Assembly: GCA_031366005.1 (NCBI GenBank)
Contig: JANLZB010000038.1
Coordinates: 1-64,000 of the forward strand
Reading direction: 5' to 3'
DNA: 64,000 bases
Source of the DNA: JANLUX01 sp031366005
Lineage (GTDB): Bacteria; Bacteroidota; Bacteroidia; AKYH767-A; OLB10
A program made the position numbers and the translations under genes. Under the pieces are notes generated by a model. The model did not search any database. It was not told where the DNA came from and worked only from the letters and a program-made list of their open reading frames with translations. Of this stretch, positions 18,113 through 26,138 are shown piece by piece. Position 1 is the stretch's first letter. Each line of letters begins with the position of its first letter.

Positions 18113-19543
18113 ATGAATCCATCCCGTGCATTACTTTTTTTTCTGGCAACCATCGTTTTATCGTTGTATGCTAAATGTTCATTTGCACAAAAAGTATGGA
18201 CATTAAAGGAGTGTGTTGATTATGCATTGCTTCATAACATAAGCATTAAACAAAGTGAAATAAGCACTGAGCTTTCGCATGTTAACTATGTTCAGAATAC
18301 TACTAATATGTTACCTTCTGTCAATGGCAGCATTTCGCATAATTATAATTACGGACGCTCAATAGATCCTTTCAGTTACACTTTTACAACAGAACAAATT
18401 CAGTCAGACAATTTCTCATTAAACACCAACATTACCTTGTTCAACGGTTTTCAAATGCAGAACACTTTGCGTGAAAGCAAATTAAATTACCTGGCTGGCA
18501 GATATGATCTTGAAAAAATAAGGAATGATATTTCGCTCAATGTAGTTTCTGCTTACCTGCAGATACTTTACAGCAACGATCTGTTAACAGCGGCAACTAA
18601 CCGTGTGGATGAATTCACCAAACAACGTGATCGCACCAAACTGTTGACTGATGCAGGTTCATTAACCAAATCATCTTTTTTAGATGCAGAAGCACAGCTT
18701 GCAAATGAAGAGTATAACCGCGTTTCAGCAGAGAATCAACTTAACAGTGCATACTTAAGTTTAGCACAACTCTTAGAGCTTGATAGTGTGACTTCAGAAA
18801 AAATAGCAGTGCCTGAAACTAATGTGAGTGATATATCCATCCTTAATCAAACGCCACAGGCAATATTTGTATCAGCGCAAAGCTTGCCTGAAATAAAAAG
18901 TGCTGATACTAAAGTGATGGCTGCAGAAAAAGGTTTAGCAGTTGCACGTGGAGGGCGTTCACCGCGATTAACAATGTTTGGTTCTTTCAGCTCTGGTTAT
19001 TCAAGTGCAACGCAACGAATAACAGGTGCTCCGGTTTTCACTGGCCTTACACCAAATGGTATTACTGACACTGGTGATACAGTAAGAGTTCCATCGTATA
19101 GTTATCATTATGAAAACACTCCCTTTAACGATCAGTTGAATCAGAATTATGGAAAATCATTTGGCTTTAGTTTAAATATTCCTTTATTCAACGGATGGTC
19201 AGCTACTACAAATATTAAACGTGCAAAGCTGAATTTAGAAAACTCCCGATACAGTGCTGAACTGATACGCAATCAATTATTCAAAAGCATTCAGCAGGCA
19301 CATGCTGATGCGCTGTCAGCACAAAAGAAATTTGCTGCAGCACAAAAAAGTCAGGATGCCTTTAAGGAATCCTACACGTATGCTGAAAAGAAATTTAATG
19401 CTGGTATACTAAGCTCTGTTGAATTACTTACCGTGCGTAACAGTCTGAGTAAAGCAGAAACAGATTTGCTGCAGGCGAAATATGATTTTATATTCCGCAT
19501 TAAAATTCTTGATTTCTATTCAGGGAAACCACTTACACTATAG
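18113..19543 (+). CDS. TolC-family outer-membrane efflux protein
   Basis: TolC-type proteins trimerise into an outer-membrane channel that extends through the periplasm. The 476 residues begin with a signal peptide (LLFFLATIVLSLYAKCSFAQ) and then the family opening VWTLKECVDYALLHNISIKQ. Two similar helical halves follow, each with long Ala/Glu/Gln-rich coiled-coil stretches (for example DLLTAATNRVDEFTKQRDRT and FAAAQKSQDAFKESYTYAEK), as expected of the fold. The gene is followed after 80 bases by an HlyD-like adaptor, so the two should form an efflux or export machine. The intergenic bases contain low-complexity repeat words. Substrate cannot be deduced. Confidence 0.92.
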   Translation: MNPSRALLFFLATIVLSLYAKCSFAQKVWTLKECVDYALLHNISIKQSEISTELSHVNYVQNTTNMLPSVNGSISHNYNYGRSIDPFSYTFTTEQIQSDNFSLNTNITLFNGFQMQNTLRESKLNYLAGRYDLEKIRNDISLNVVSAYLQILYSNDLLTAATNRVDEFTKQRDRTKLLTDAGSLTKSSFLDAEAQLANEEYNRVSAENQLNSAYLSLAQLLELDSVTSEKIAVPETNVSDISILNQTPQAIFVSAQSLPEIKSADTKVMAAEKGLAVARGGRSPRLTMFGSFSSGYSSATQRITGAPVFTGLTPNGITDTGDTVRVPSYSYHYENTPFNDQLNQNYGKSFGFSLNIPLFNGWSATTNIKRAKLNLENSRYSAELIRNQLFKSIQQAHADALSAQKKFAAAQKSQDAFKESYTYAEKKFNAGILSSVELLTVRNSLSKAETDLLQAKYDFIFRIKILDFYSGKPLTL

Positions 19544-19548
19544 ATTTT

Positions 19549-19619
19549 AGTATCAAGACATAAGTATCAAGATAAAGAAATGCCACAACTTAAAACTTTA
19601 AATCTTAAACTTTAAACTC
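19549..19619. repeat. Short-word low-complexity patch between the TolC and HlyD genes
   Basis: AGTATCAAGA occurs twice (19549-19558 and 19563-19572), followed by several variants of CTTAAAACTTTAAA up to 19619. Similar TTAAACC/TTAAACT words occur at 49621-49649. Confidence 0.55.
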
Positions 19620-19623
19620 CTCA

Positions 19624-20988
19624 ATGGCTGGCAAGAAAAAATTATGGAGAAACATTGGCATTGCAGCAGGTGTTGTAATTGTTTTACTTGCCATTGCAAA
19701 AAGTGCAGGATGGATTGGCAGTAGTGATGCAGTTAAAGTAAGCACGGATAAAGTATCCGTTCAGAGTATTACTGAAACAGTTTCAGCCAACGGCAAAGTG
19801 CAACCCGAAGTGGAAGTAAAAATCAGCGCTGATGTATCGGGTGAAGTGGTGGAGTTATTTATTAAAGAAGGAGACCAGGTGCAGAAAGGAAAATTACTTT
19901 GCCGCATCAATCCTGAAATTTATGTGTCAGGGTTGGAACGGATGAAAGCTGCTTTGAATGGTTCGCGTGCCAATCTTGAAAGTACTAAATCAAGACTCAC
20001 ACAGTCGCAATCGCAATTTGCAAAAGCAGAAGCAACCTATAACCGCAATAAAAAATTGTATGATGATGGAGCAATCTCTTCAGCAGACTTTGAAGCGATA
20101 AAATCTGCCTGGGAAGTTGCGAAAAGTGAAGTGGATGCAGCACAGCAGGGAGTAGCTGCTGCTGATTTTAATGTGAAAAGTTCAGAGGCATCATTAAAAG
20201 AAGCAAATGAAAACCTGAATAAAACTACCATCTATGCACCTGTTGACGGAACTATTTCAAAATTGAGCGTGGAGAAAGGTGAACGTGTGGTAGGAACTTC
20301 TCAGATGGCTGGTACGGAGATTATGCGCATTGCCAATCTGAATGAGATGGAAGTAAGTGTGGATGTAAGTGAAAACGATATTGTGCGTGTTCATTTAAAT
20401 GATACTGCAGATATTGAAGTGGATGCGTATCTCGATCATAAATTCAAAGGCATTGTAACCGAAGTTGCCAACTCTGCAAATGTTACAGGATTAAACACTG
20501 ACCAGGTTACTAATTTCACTGTTAAGATAAGAATCATGCGCGATTCTTATCAGGATTTAATTCCTGCTGATAAACCTGATCAAAGCCCTTTTCGTCCCGG
20601 AATGTCAGCCACTGTAGAGATCAGAACCAAACATGTTGACAATGTGCTGGCTTTGCCCATTCAGGCTGTAACAACAAGAGATACAACCAAACGCGCCAGT
20701 GAGAAACGTGTTAGCCGTCCGGGAGAACCTGCTCCTGAAAAAGAAGAAGCAACCAATAAAAATGAGAAGCCTCGTGAATGCGTGTTTGTTGTTAAGGATA
20801 ACAAAGCAATTCTCACTTTAGTGAAAACCGGAATTCAGGATAACACTTACATCGAAATAAAAGAAGGACTAAAGAAAGATGATGTGGTTATAACAGCACC
20901 CTACAATGCTATTTCTAAAACATTAAAAGATAAAATGAATGTTAAGGTGGTGAAGAAAGAAGACCTTTTTGAAAAGGAGAAAGAATAA
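19624..20988 (+). CDS. HlyD/MacA-type periplasmic adaptor of an efflux system
   Basis: The 454-residue protein has one N-terminal membrane anchor (IGIAAGVVIVLLAIAKSAGW), a lipoyl-like half (KVQPEVEVKISADVSGEVVE) and a long alpha-hairpin rich in Ala, Glu and Lys (about residues 100-195). The second lipoyl half (TIYAPVDGTISKLSVEKGER) and a beta-barrel with FRPGMSATVEIRTK follow, as in adaptors that link inner-membrane transporters to TolC. A charged insert (about residues 355-385, EKRVSRPGEPAPEKEEATNK) interrupts the C-terminal domain. In related genomes an ABC ATPase and a MacB-like permease usually follow; here the next gene is tsaB, so the energy-coupling partner must be elsewhere. Confidence 0.92.
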   Translation: MAGKKKLWRNIGIAAGVVIVLLAIAKSAGWIGSSDAVKVSTDKVSVQSITETVSANGKVQPEVEVKISADVSGEVVELFIKEGDQVQKGKLLCRINPEIYVSGLERMKAALNGSRANLESTKSRLTQSQSQFAKAEATYNRNKKLYDDGAISSADFEAIKSAWEVAKSEVDAAQQGVAAADFNVKSSEASLKEANENLNKTTIYAPVDGTISKLSVEKGERVVGTSQMAGTEIMRIANLNEMEVSVDVSENDIVRVHLNDTADIEVDAYLDHKFKGIVTEVANSANVTGLNTDQVTNFTVKIRIMRDSYQDLIPADKPDQSPFRPGMSATVEIRTKHVDNVLALPIQAVTTRDTTKRASEKRVSRPGEPAPEKEEATNKNEKPRECVFVVKDNKAILTLVKTGIQDNTYIEIKEGLKKDDVVITAPYNAISKTLKDKMNVKVVKKEDLFEKEKE

Positions 20989-21075
20989 AAATTTTTTTCG
21001 TCATTGCGATGAACACGTAATCTTATCATATAAACAGAATGATTGTTCATTGCATTAACAACATTATAAAATACA

Positions 21076-21765
21076 TTGGCTTTAATACTTCACATAGAAA
21101 CCGCAACCGATGTTTGTTCTGTTGCACTGGCAAATGATGGTGTTTTAATTGATGAGGTGCATGCAACTGAAGCAAGATCACATGCAACACAACTCACACT
21201 ATTAATTGAAAAAATCTGTAAGCAGCATTCCATTTCTTATTCTTCATTGCATGCGGTGGCTGTAAGCAAAGGACCCGGTTCTTATACCGGCTTACGCATA
21301 GGCGTTGCCACAGCAAAAGGATTGTGTTATGCTTTGGAGAAACCTTTAATTGCAGTGAATACACTGGAAACTTTCACCCATGAATTGCTGTTACAAAAAA
21401 ATAACGTTGCTGATAAATTATCATCCGCTGATTTGTTTTGTCCCATGATTGATGCCAGACGAATGGAGGTTTACAGCGCTTTGTTTAATCAGCAAAAAGA
21501 ATTTGTGCGCGAAACAAAAGCGGAAATTATTACGGAACAATCATTCGCTGAAGAATTACAAAAACACAAAATAGTTTTCTTTGGTGATGGTGCTTCCAAA
21601 TGCAAATCCTTATTGCAACATCAAACCAATGCAGTTTTTGTTGATGATTTTATTCCATCGGCAAGAGGGCAAATTGAAATTGCATCAAATGCTTTTCAGC
21701 AAAATCATTTTGAAGATATCGCCTATTTTGAACCTTTCTATCTGAAAGAGTTTGTGTCACATTAA
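21076..21765 (+). CDS. tsaB: tRNA threonylcarbamoyladenosine biosynthesis protein TsaB
   Basis: TsaB is the non-catalytic partner of TsaD in making t6A37 of tRNAs that read ANN codons. The 229 residues show the family opening ILHIETATDVCSVALANDG, the central SKGPGSYTGLRIGVATAKGL and PMIDARRMEVYSALFN, and lack the metal-binding HxxxH of TsaD. The start is a TTG at 21076, because the conserved opening lies directly behind it and no ATG or GTG precedes it in frame. It is 87 bases downstream of the HlyD gene; the spacer holds a short CGTCATTGCGA-like repeat remnant (about 20999-21020). Confidence 0.93.
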   Translation: MALILHIETATDVCSVALANDGVLIDEVHATEARSHATQLTLLIEKICKQHSISYSSLHAVAVSKGPGSYTGLRIGVATAKGLCYALEKPLIAVNTLETFTHELLLQKNNVADKLSSADLFCPMIDARRMEVYSALFNQQKEFVRETKAEIITEQSFAEELQKHKIVFFGDGASKCKSLLQHQTNAVFVDDFIPSARGQIEIASNAFQQNHFEDIAYFEPFYLKEFVSH

Positions 21766-21767
21766 TT

Positions 21768-22826
21768 TCAGGAGGAAGTAACCTGCTTTTGCTGTATCGG
21801 TCGGAAAACAAAAGGCACTATACTCAGCAATGCTCCCATCCCGATAAGTATAAACAGTAAGGAAAGACTGCTTATGTTTCTAAGAAGTAATGCAAGCATG
21901 ATGAAAACAATGTTTACAAGATAGAGAGCAAGTGATGCTTCGCGATGAGATAATCCACGGTCAATAAGAAAATGATGCAGGTGATTTCTATCAGCAGAAA
22001 ATGGTGAACGCTTTTTCATAAGCCGGATAATAAATACCCGAAGCGTATCAGTTAACGGATAAATTAAAATAGCAATCGCCATTGCCGGACTGGAACGGTA
22101 AGGAAACGCATAAGGCATTGCTTCATAGCTTAACTCAATAAAATTTATGGTGAGTATGGAGAGGATAAGACCGACAACCAGTGAGCCGGTGTCACCCATA
22201 AAAATATTTGCAGGAGAAAAATTATAAACCAGGAATGCAAGCAATGCACTGAATAAAGTAAATGACAGAATGCAAAGTGACAGCTGGTTGTAATTATAAA
22301 ACCAAAGACCGAAAGTAAAAGAAGCGATGGCGCCAATTCCTCCTGCCAAACCATCAATACCATCAATCAGATTATAAGCATTGATAACTACAAGAATGGT
22401 GAAAATAGTAAGTGTTACGCTGAACCAATAAGGGATTTGTGTGATGCCTAAAATTCCATACATACTGGTGATGCGGATATTGGCAAAAAAAGTAATGATG
22501 ATGGCTGCCAGAATCTGTCCGTATAATTTTTTATGTGCAGTTAAGTGTACAATATCATCTTTGATACCAATAAAAAACATTACGATGATGGCGGCTATTA
22601 TGTATTGGGTGCCCGTATAATCAAGTCCTGCTGACCAAAAGGTGTAAGAGAAAACAACTCCTGCAAAAATGGCAAGCCCTCCTAAAGTGGGTATGCTGGA
22701 AGCGTGTGCTTTGCGTTCATCAGGTTCATCAAAAAGATTTTTAATAATAGATACACGTATAATAGATGGAATTGCAAGAAAGGTAATTGCAAAAGCTGTT
22801 ATACTGGCAAGAGTAATATTGAGCAT
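21768..22826 (-). CDS. Undecaprenyl-phosphate glycosyl-1-phosphate transferase (WecA/TagO/MraY superfamily)
   Basis: These membrane enzymes move a sugar-1-phosphate from a UDP-sugar to undecaprenyl phosphate, starting lipid-linked glycan synthesis. The 352-residue protein has about ten membrane segments and the expected motifs in order: KDDIVHLTAHKKLYGQ (the DD motif), NAYNLIDGIDGLAGG, FMGDTGSLVVG and the cytoplasmic HLHHFLIDRGLSHREA histidine motif. The last is typical of WecA/TagO rather than MraY, which is usually encoded in the cell-wall cluster. A TAnnTTTG box lies 64 bases upstream. The stop codon is 2 bases from the convergent stop of tsaB. Confidence 0.93.
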   Translation of the reverse strand: MLNITLASITAFAITFLAIPSIIRVSIIKNLFDEPDERKAHASSIPTLGGLAIFAGVVFSYTFWSAGLDYTGTQYIIAAIIVMFFIGIKDDIVHLTAHKKLYGQILAAIIITFFANIRITSMYGILGITQIPYWFSVTLTIFTILVVINAYNLIDGIDGLAGGIGAIASFTFGLWFYNYNQLSLCILSFTLFSALLAFLVYNFSPANIFMGDTGSLVVGLILSILTINFIELSYEAMPYAFPYRSSPAMAIAILIYPLTDTLRVFIIRLMKKRSPFSADRNHLHHFLIDRGLSHREASLALYLVNIVFIMLALLLRNISSLSLLFILIGMGALLSIVPFVFRPIQQKQVTSS

Positions 22827-22889
22827 TAGAAACTATTGTTTGGGAGTAAGTTACTATGCAAAAAGCATGTATCAAGAATAAATTTTGGT

Positions 22890-22897
22890 CAAAGCTA
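22890..22897 (-). promoter_or_regulatory. Putative -7 box TAGCTTTG for the WecA/TagO-like gene
   Basis: Fits TAnnTTTG on the minus strand, about 63 bases upstream of the ATG at 22826. Confidence 0.5.
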
Positions 22898-22938
22898 CGT
22901 ATTTCATCGTGAGTGATTTCTTGTTTGAGGTGTTTATT

Positions 22939-24579
22939 CTAAAAATCATAATACCTGTTGAATAAATGTGTTTTTATACCGCCCTGTAAAACCAATGCGT
23001 TTTTTGTTTGGAATATATTTTTTTGCTGACGTGCTGTCACATCCACAAATACCCTAAGATCTGTAACGGGATTTATCAAATAGCCGATTTTGAGGTTTGC
23101 AATTATCAAAGTATTTTCTAATCCTTGCCCCACAGTGTTATTAAATTCCCTGTAATGTTCATTGTAACTGAGATAAACATTTTGTCCGAAGTTTACTCCT
23201 CCGGTGTCAGTACCGAATGTTGCATAACTCAATCGTGCAACTACATCTACTTTTTTCCATGAGTAATAAATAAAATTAACTGACTCCCAGAAATTTGCGC
23301 CAAGCGGATGCGCGAGTGGCTGCCTGAAGTGAGCGTAATTTCCAAGTGTTTCACGATGCTGATAAGTATAAGGCCTTACATAATTAAATTCTGTTTGAAA
23401 ATGAAAGTTTTTTATCCCGAATAAATTATAGGATTTAAATCCTCCCTGTAAACCATGTTTATTTGCCCACCATCCATCACCTTTTATTACATGACGAAGT
23501 ACAAACTCATCCAACATGAGTTGGGCATATAAAATATTACGACTGTTAATTTTTAATTTTCCGTTAATGCCCAGCAATACATTATCAGGTGAACCAATAT
23601 TGTATTCAACAGGGCGGAAAAAAATAAACGGATTCAAATAGTTGATGTCGTAGCCTCTTGCTCCTGATGCTGAATCTGCATGCCAAATAACAGCTTCCAT
23701 CACACCAAAAGTTACATGTTTACCAATGTTGAGATCAAGATAATGGAACGAACCATACTTTCTGCGAAACGGATGTGCATCAGCCCCATTGCCGTTTTCA
23801 AGATCCTGCATCACCGTATATAAATTTACATAACGTACATGCCAGAAGTCGGTGATGATTTTTAAAAACGGATAAGGAGTTGAGTTATCACTTAATAATA
23901 AGGAACGATAACCATCACCGATAAAATTCCGGTCCTGTCCAGCCTGGAAAGTAAAATGTTTTCTTAATGCATAACTGATCGTGCCGGTTGACATTGCAAA
24001 GTCATAACGATCATTTTCTTTTTTAACACGTCCCTGCCCCGGTGCTACACTTGTTTTTTTTACAAACGAGTCAACAAAAGAAGGAAACACAGCCAGGTTT
24101 TCATAAAATGTTGCATCAAATGAAAATCGTTTTCCAAATGTTCCGCCTATCCAAACTCCGCGTTGATTAGTATAAATATTTTTATCAACGGTTCCCTGCT
24201 CTCTCCCTCCACTGTATTCAAACACATGATCGATGTGCAGCACTACATCATCATCATTCAACTGTATAAGATGTTCCTTAAAAAGTTTTCTGCCAACTAA
24301 AGTTTTATTAAATTTTTTATCTTTTAAAACAGGATTGCTTAATGAATCAAACGGAGTGTTTGCCATCACATCTTTGCTTAGCCACGGTTTAACCGAGTTA
24401 TGCACATTTTCTGAAGTTACTCTTTGCAGAAACGGTTCATACTTTAAATTCATTTCGTTGCTGAGTGGAAGAAAATATTCCTGGGCTTTAGAGGTATTGG
24501 TCAGAAAAATAAAAGTAAATGTGAGTAAAATGAGAGACGCTTTGTACTTCAGCAGGACAAATTGTGCGAGTCTTGTCAT
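22939..24579 (-). CDS. Wzi/RemB-like outer-membrane beta-barrel protein
   Basis: About 546 residues with a signal peptide (YKASLILLTFTFIFLTNTSKAQ). The mature part has an N-terminal extension and then many aromatic-rich strands ending in a barrel-like C-terminus (GGIKTHLFNRYYDF, terminal Phe). A central motif, FQAGQDRNFIGDGYRSLLLS, resembles Wzi-family capsule-assembly proteins and the gliding protein RemB of Bacteroidota. The start is placed at 24579, though an ATG at 24618 is also open. Both are unusual, because codons from the start to about residue 15 fall inside a palindromic repeat (24533-24600). Downstream of a repeat-protein gene (24642-25736) with 62 bases between, probably in one operon. 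Confidence 0.75.
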   Translation of the reverse strand: MTRLAQFVLLKYKASLILLTFTFIFLTNTSKAQEYFLPLSNEMNLKYEPFLQRVTSENVHNSVKPWLSKDVMANTPFDSLSNPVLKDKKFNKTLVGRKLFKEHLIQLNDDDVVLHIDHVFEYSGGREQGTVDKNIYTNQRGVWIGGTFGKRFSFDATFYENLAVFPSFVDSFVKKTSVAPGQGRVKKENDRYDFAMSTGTISYALRKHFTFQAGQDRNFIGDGYRSLLLSDNSTPYPFLKIITDFWHVRYVNLYTVMQDLENGNGADAHPFRRKYGSFHYLDLNIGKHVTFGVMEAVIWHADSASGARGYDINYLNPFIFFRPVEYNIGSPDNVLLGINGKLKINSRNILYAQLMLDEFVLRHVIKGDGWWANKHGLQGGFKSYNLFGIKNFHFQTEFNYVRPYTYQHRETLGNYAHFRQPLAHPLGANFWESVNFIYYSWKKVDVVARLSYATFGTDTGGVNFGQNVYLSYNEHYREFNNTVGQGLENTLIIANLKIGYLINPVTDLRVFVDVTARQQKNIFQTKNALVLQGGIKTHLFNRYYDF

Positions 24580-24600
24580 GCTGAAGTACGAAGCATCTCT
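24533..24600. repeat. Palindromic interspersed element, copy 1 (overlaps the start of the Wzi-like gene)
   Basis: Two 27-base arms, 24533-24559 and 24574-24600, are inverted copies with three mismatches and a 14-base loop. The right arm begins TGTCATGCTGAAGTAC. It belongs with the elements at 36663-36730 and 62867-63007. Confidence 0.75.
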
Positions 24601-24641
24601 ATAAAGTGTATCACCCATAATATTTTATAAGATAATCAACA

Positions 24642-25736
24642 TCAAAAATTTTTTCCTTTATAATAAATGTGATTGAGACCATCGCCTCCTACATATTTAA
24701 GCACATCACCATTTAAAGTATAGGTGCTTACCATATCTGTGGTCACAGTCTTTATTTTTCCATTGTCAAACATTTTCAATCTGCCTGAATTATCTAACCA
24801 TGCAATATTGCTTCCACTGATCTGATAGGATTTAGGATTGAAATTTTCCAGTTCATACCTTGTTCCCTGAAACATAATTTGCAGTTTGTTCTCTGTAAAA
24901 AAAGCACAGATGTTATCTTTCACAGTATATGAATCGGGAACATAAGATTCAACCTTTAGTAATTTTCCATTGGTGTAAACCTTAAAAGCATTTTCATCAC
25001 TCACATAAGCAAACACACTATCACCCATTTGCATAGAGACAGCCGGAAAGTTTTCAAGTGTTAGCACCTTGCCGTTTTTGTAAAGCTTCAGCGTTTGTGT
25101 TGATCCATCCACATAAGCAACCATATCCCTTCCACAAACAAAATCCTTGGGTTCCCATTGTTCAAGTTCAAGTAATTCTCCATTTGTAAAAACTTTAAAA
25201 TAATGTGAGCCGTTAATAAAAGCAGCCGCATTGTCTCCCACTTTATAGTTTCCTAATTTACTTACCAAAGTATATTCAAGATCATAAAGTTGCCCGTTAT
25301 AATAAGCTTTTAATATATCAAGATTGTCTTCTTTGAAAATAACAATTTCATCTCCTAAAGCATACTCCTTTAAAAAAGAAGTAAGCCGTTTTGATTTACC
25401 ATTGTCAAAAACATAAAGCACCTGGTCGCGCTGGTAAGTGATAAGTTTTCTTGAACTTTTAAACTGCAAATTATTTCCTTCTCCCAAATCAAATTTTTCA
25501 CCATGATAATACCCTTTAAGATTTGTTGCATTGTCAACATACACTACCGATTCACCACTTACCGAAAATGATTTAACGGGTTGCGACTCTAACTGATGCG
25601 GCATTCCGTTTTCAAATACATAAAAATATTTTCTGAAATCTTCGTAAGCCTGAATGAATTGAGCCTGTACAAATTGAGTTGCAAAAAGAAAAACGGAAAT
25701 GAAAAGAATAAATTTAGTGCGCATTGTAATTGTCAT
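24642..25736 (-). CDS. Secreted repeat protein, possibly an eight-bladed beta-propeller
   Basis: A signal peptide (TKFILFISVFLFATQFVQAQ) is followed by about 340 residues made of eight or nine copies of a roughly 35-45-residue unit with the plan hydrophobic-GDxVxAYV-x(6)-FKVYTNGKLxxLExY. Examples are GDSVFAYVSDENAFKVYTNG, GRDMVAYVDGSTQTLKLYKN and GSNIAWLDNSGRLKMFDNGK. Unit length and strand pattern suggest a beta-propeller, but no known family (WD40, Kelch, NHL) is recognised. No sorting domain or lipobox is present, so it is likely periplasmic. An ATG four codons in (25724) gives a shorter signal peptide. The Wzi/RemB-like gene follows on the same strand, so the two products may act together. 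Confidence 0.8.
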   Translation of the reverse strand: MTITMRTKFILFISVFLFATQFVQAQFIQAYEDFRKYFYVFENGMPHQLESQPVKSFSVSGESVVYVDNATNLKGYYHGEKFDLGEGNNLQFKSSRKLITYQRDQVLYVFDNGKSKRLTSFLKEYALGDEIVIFKEDNLDILKAYYNGQLYDLEYTLVSKLGNYKVGDNAAAFINGSHYFKVFTNGELLELEQWEPKDFVCGRDMVAYVDGSTQTLKLYKNGKVLTLENFPAVSMQMGDSVFAYVSDENAFKVYTNGKLLKVESYVPDSYTVKDNICAFFTENKLQIMFQGTRYELENFNPKSYQISGSNIAWLDNSGRLKMFDNGKIKTVTTDMVSTYTLNGDVLKYVGGDGLNHIYYKGKNF

Positions 25737-25850
25737 TTAAATATATTTCATTTCATAAAGTATCAGTTAATTGCTTCAATGAAGTTATTCAGAAGAATTC
25801 CAAATTTCTAATTTGTAAGGAAGGTTAGCATCAATTAAAAACCGTACCAA

Positions 25851-26083
25851 TTATGCAACAGATTTTAAAGTGTAATTACGGTTCATTAATTCAATCGCAA
25901 ATTGTAAACAAGCTTTAATGTCATCGTCTTCGAGTGAAGGATATTGATTTAAGATTTCCTCATGTGATTCTCCTGCACTTAAAATTCCAAAATGGTTTGA
26001 ACGGAAATTCTCTTACCCCTGATCGCAGGCTTTCCATTTAAAAGTTGATTGTCTATTGTAATCCTTTCTATTAGATTTTGCAT
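25851..26083 (-). pseudogene. Frameshifted DUF433-family antitoxin gene
   Basis: Read from ATG at 26083 the peptide is MQNLIERITIDNQLLNGKPA, then IRGKRISVQTILEF and a stop. Adding one T to the run at 25981-25984 restores EFLSAGESHEEILNQYPSLE, then DDDIKACLQFAIELMNRNYT and ends at a stop at 25851, giving a full-length DUF433 protein. The intact relative at 28072-28305 has five T at the same place (TTGAATTTTTAG). So this is either a broken antitoxin or a sequencing error in a homopolymer. No DUF5615 toxin gene lies next to it. Confidence 0.75.
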
Positions 26084-26138
26084 TGTATTAAATTATGAAT
26101 ACCAAAGATAAAGAAAGTCGTATGAAAATATTTAATTA

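Noticed and set aside
20999..21020. CGTCATTGCGATGAACACGTAATC as a palindromic repeat element
   Set aside because: Only one half resembling the dispersed CGTCATTGCGA repeats is present, with no matching arm, so it is at most a decayed fragment.
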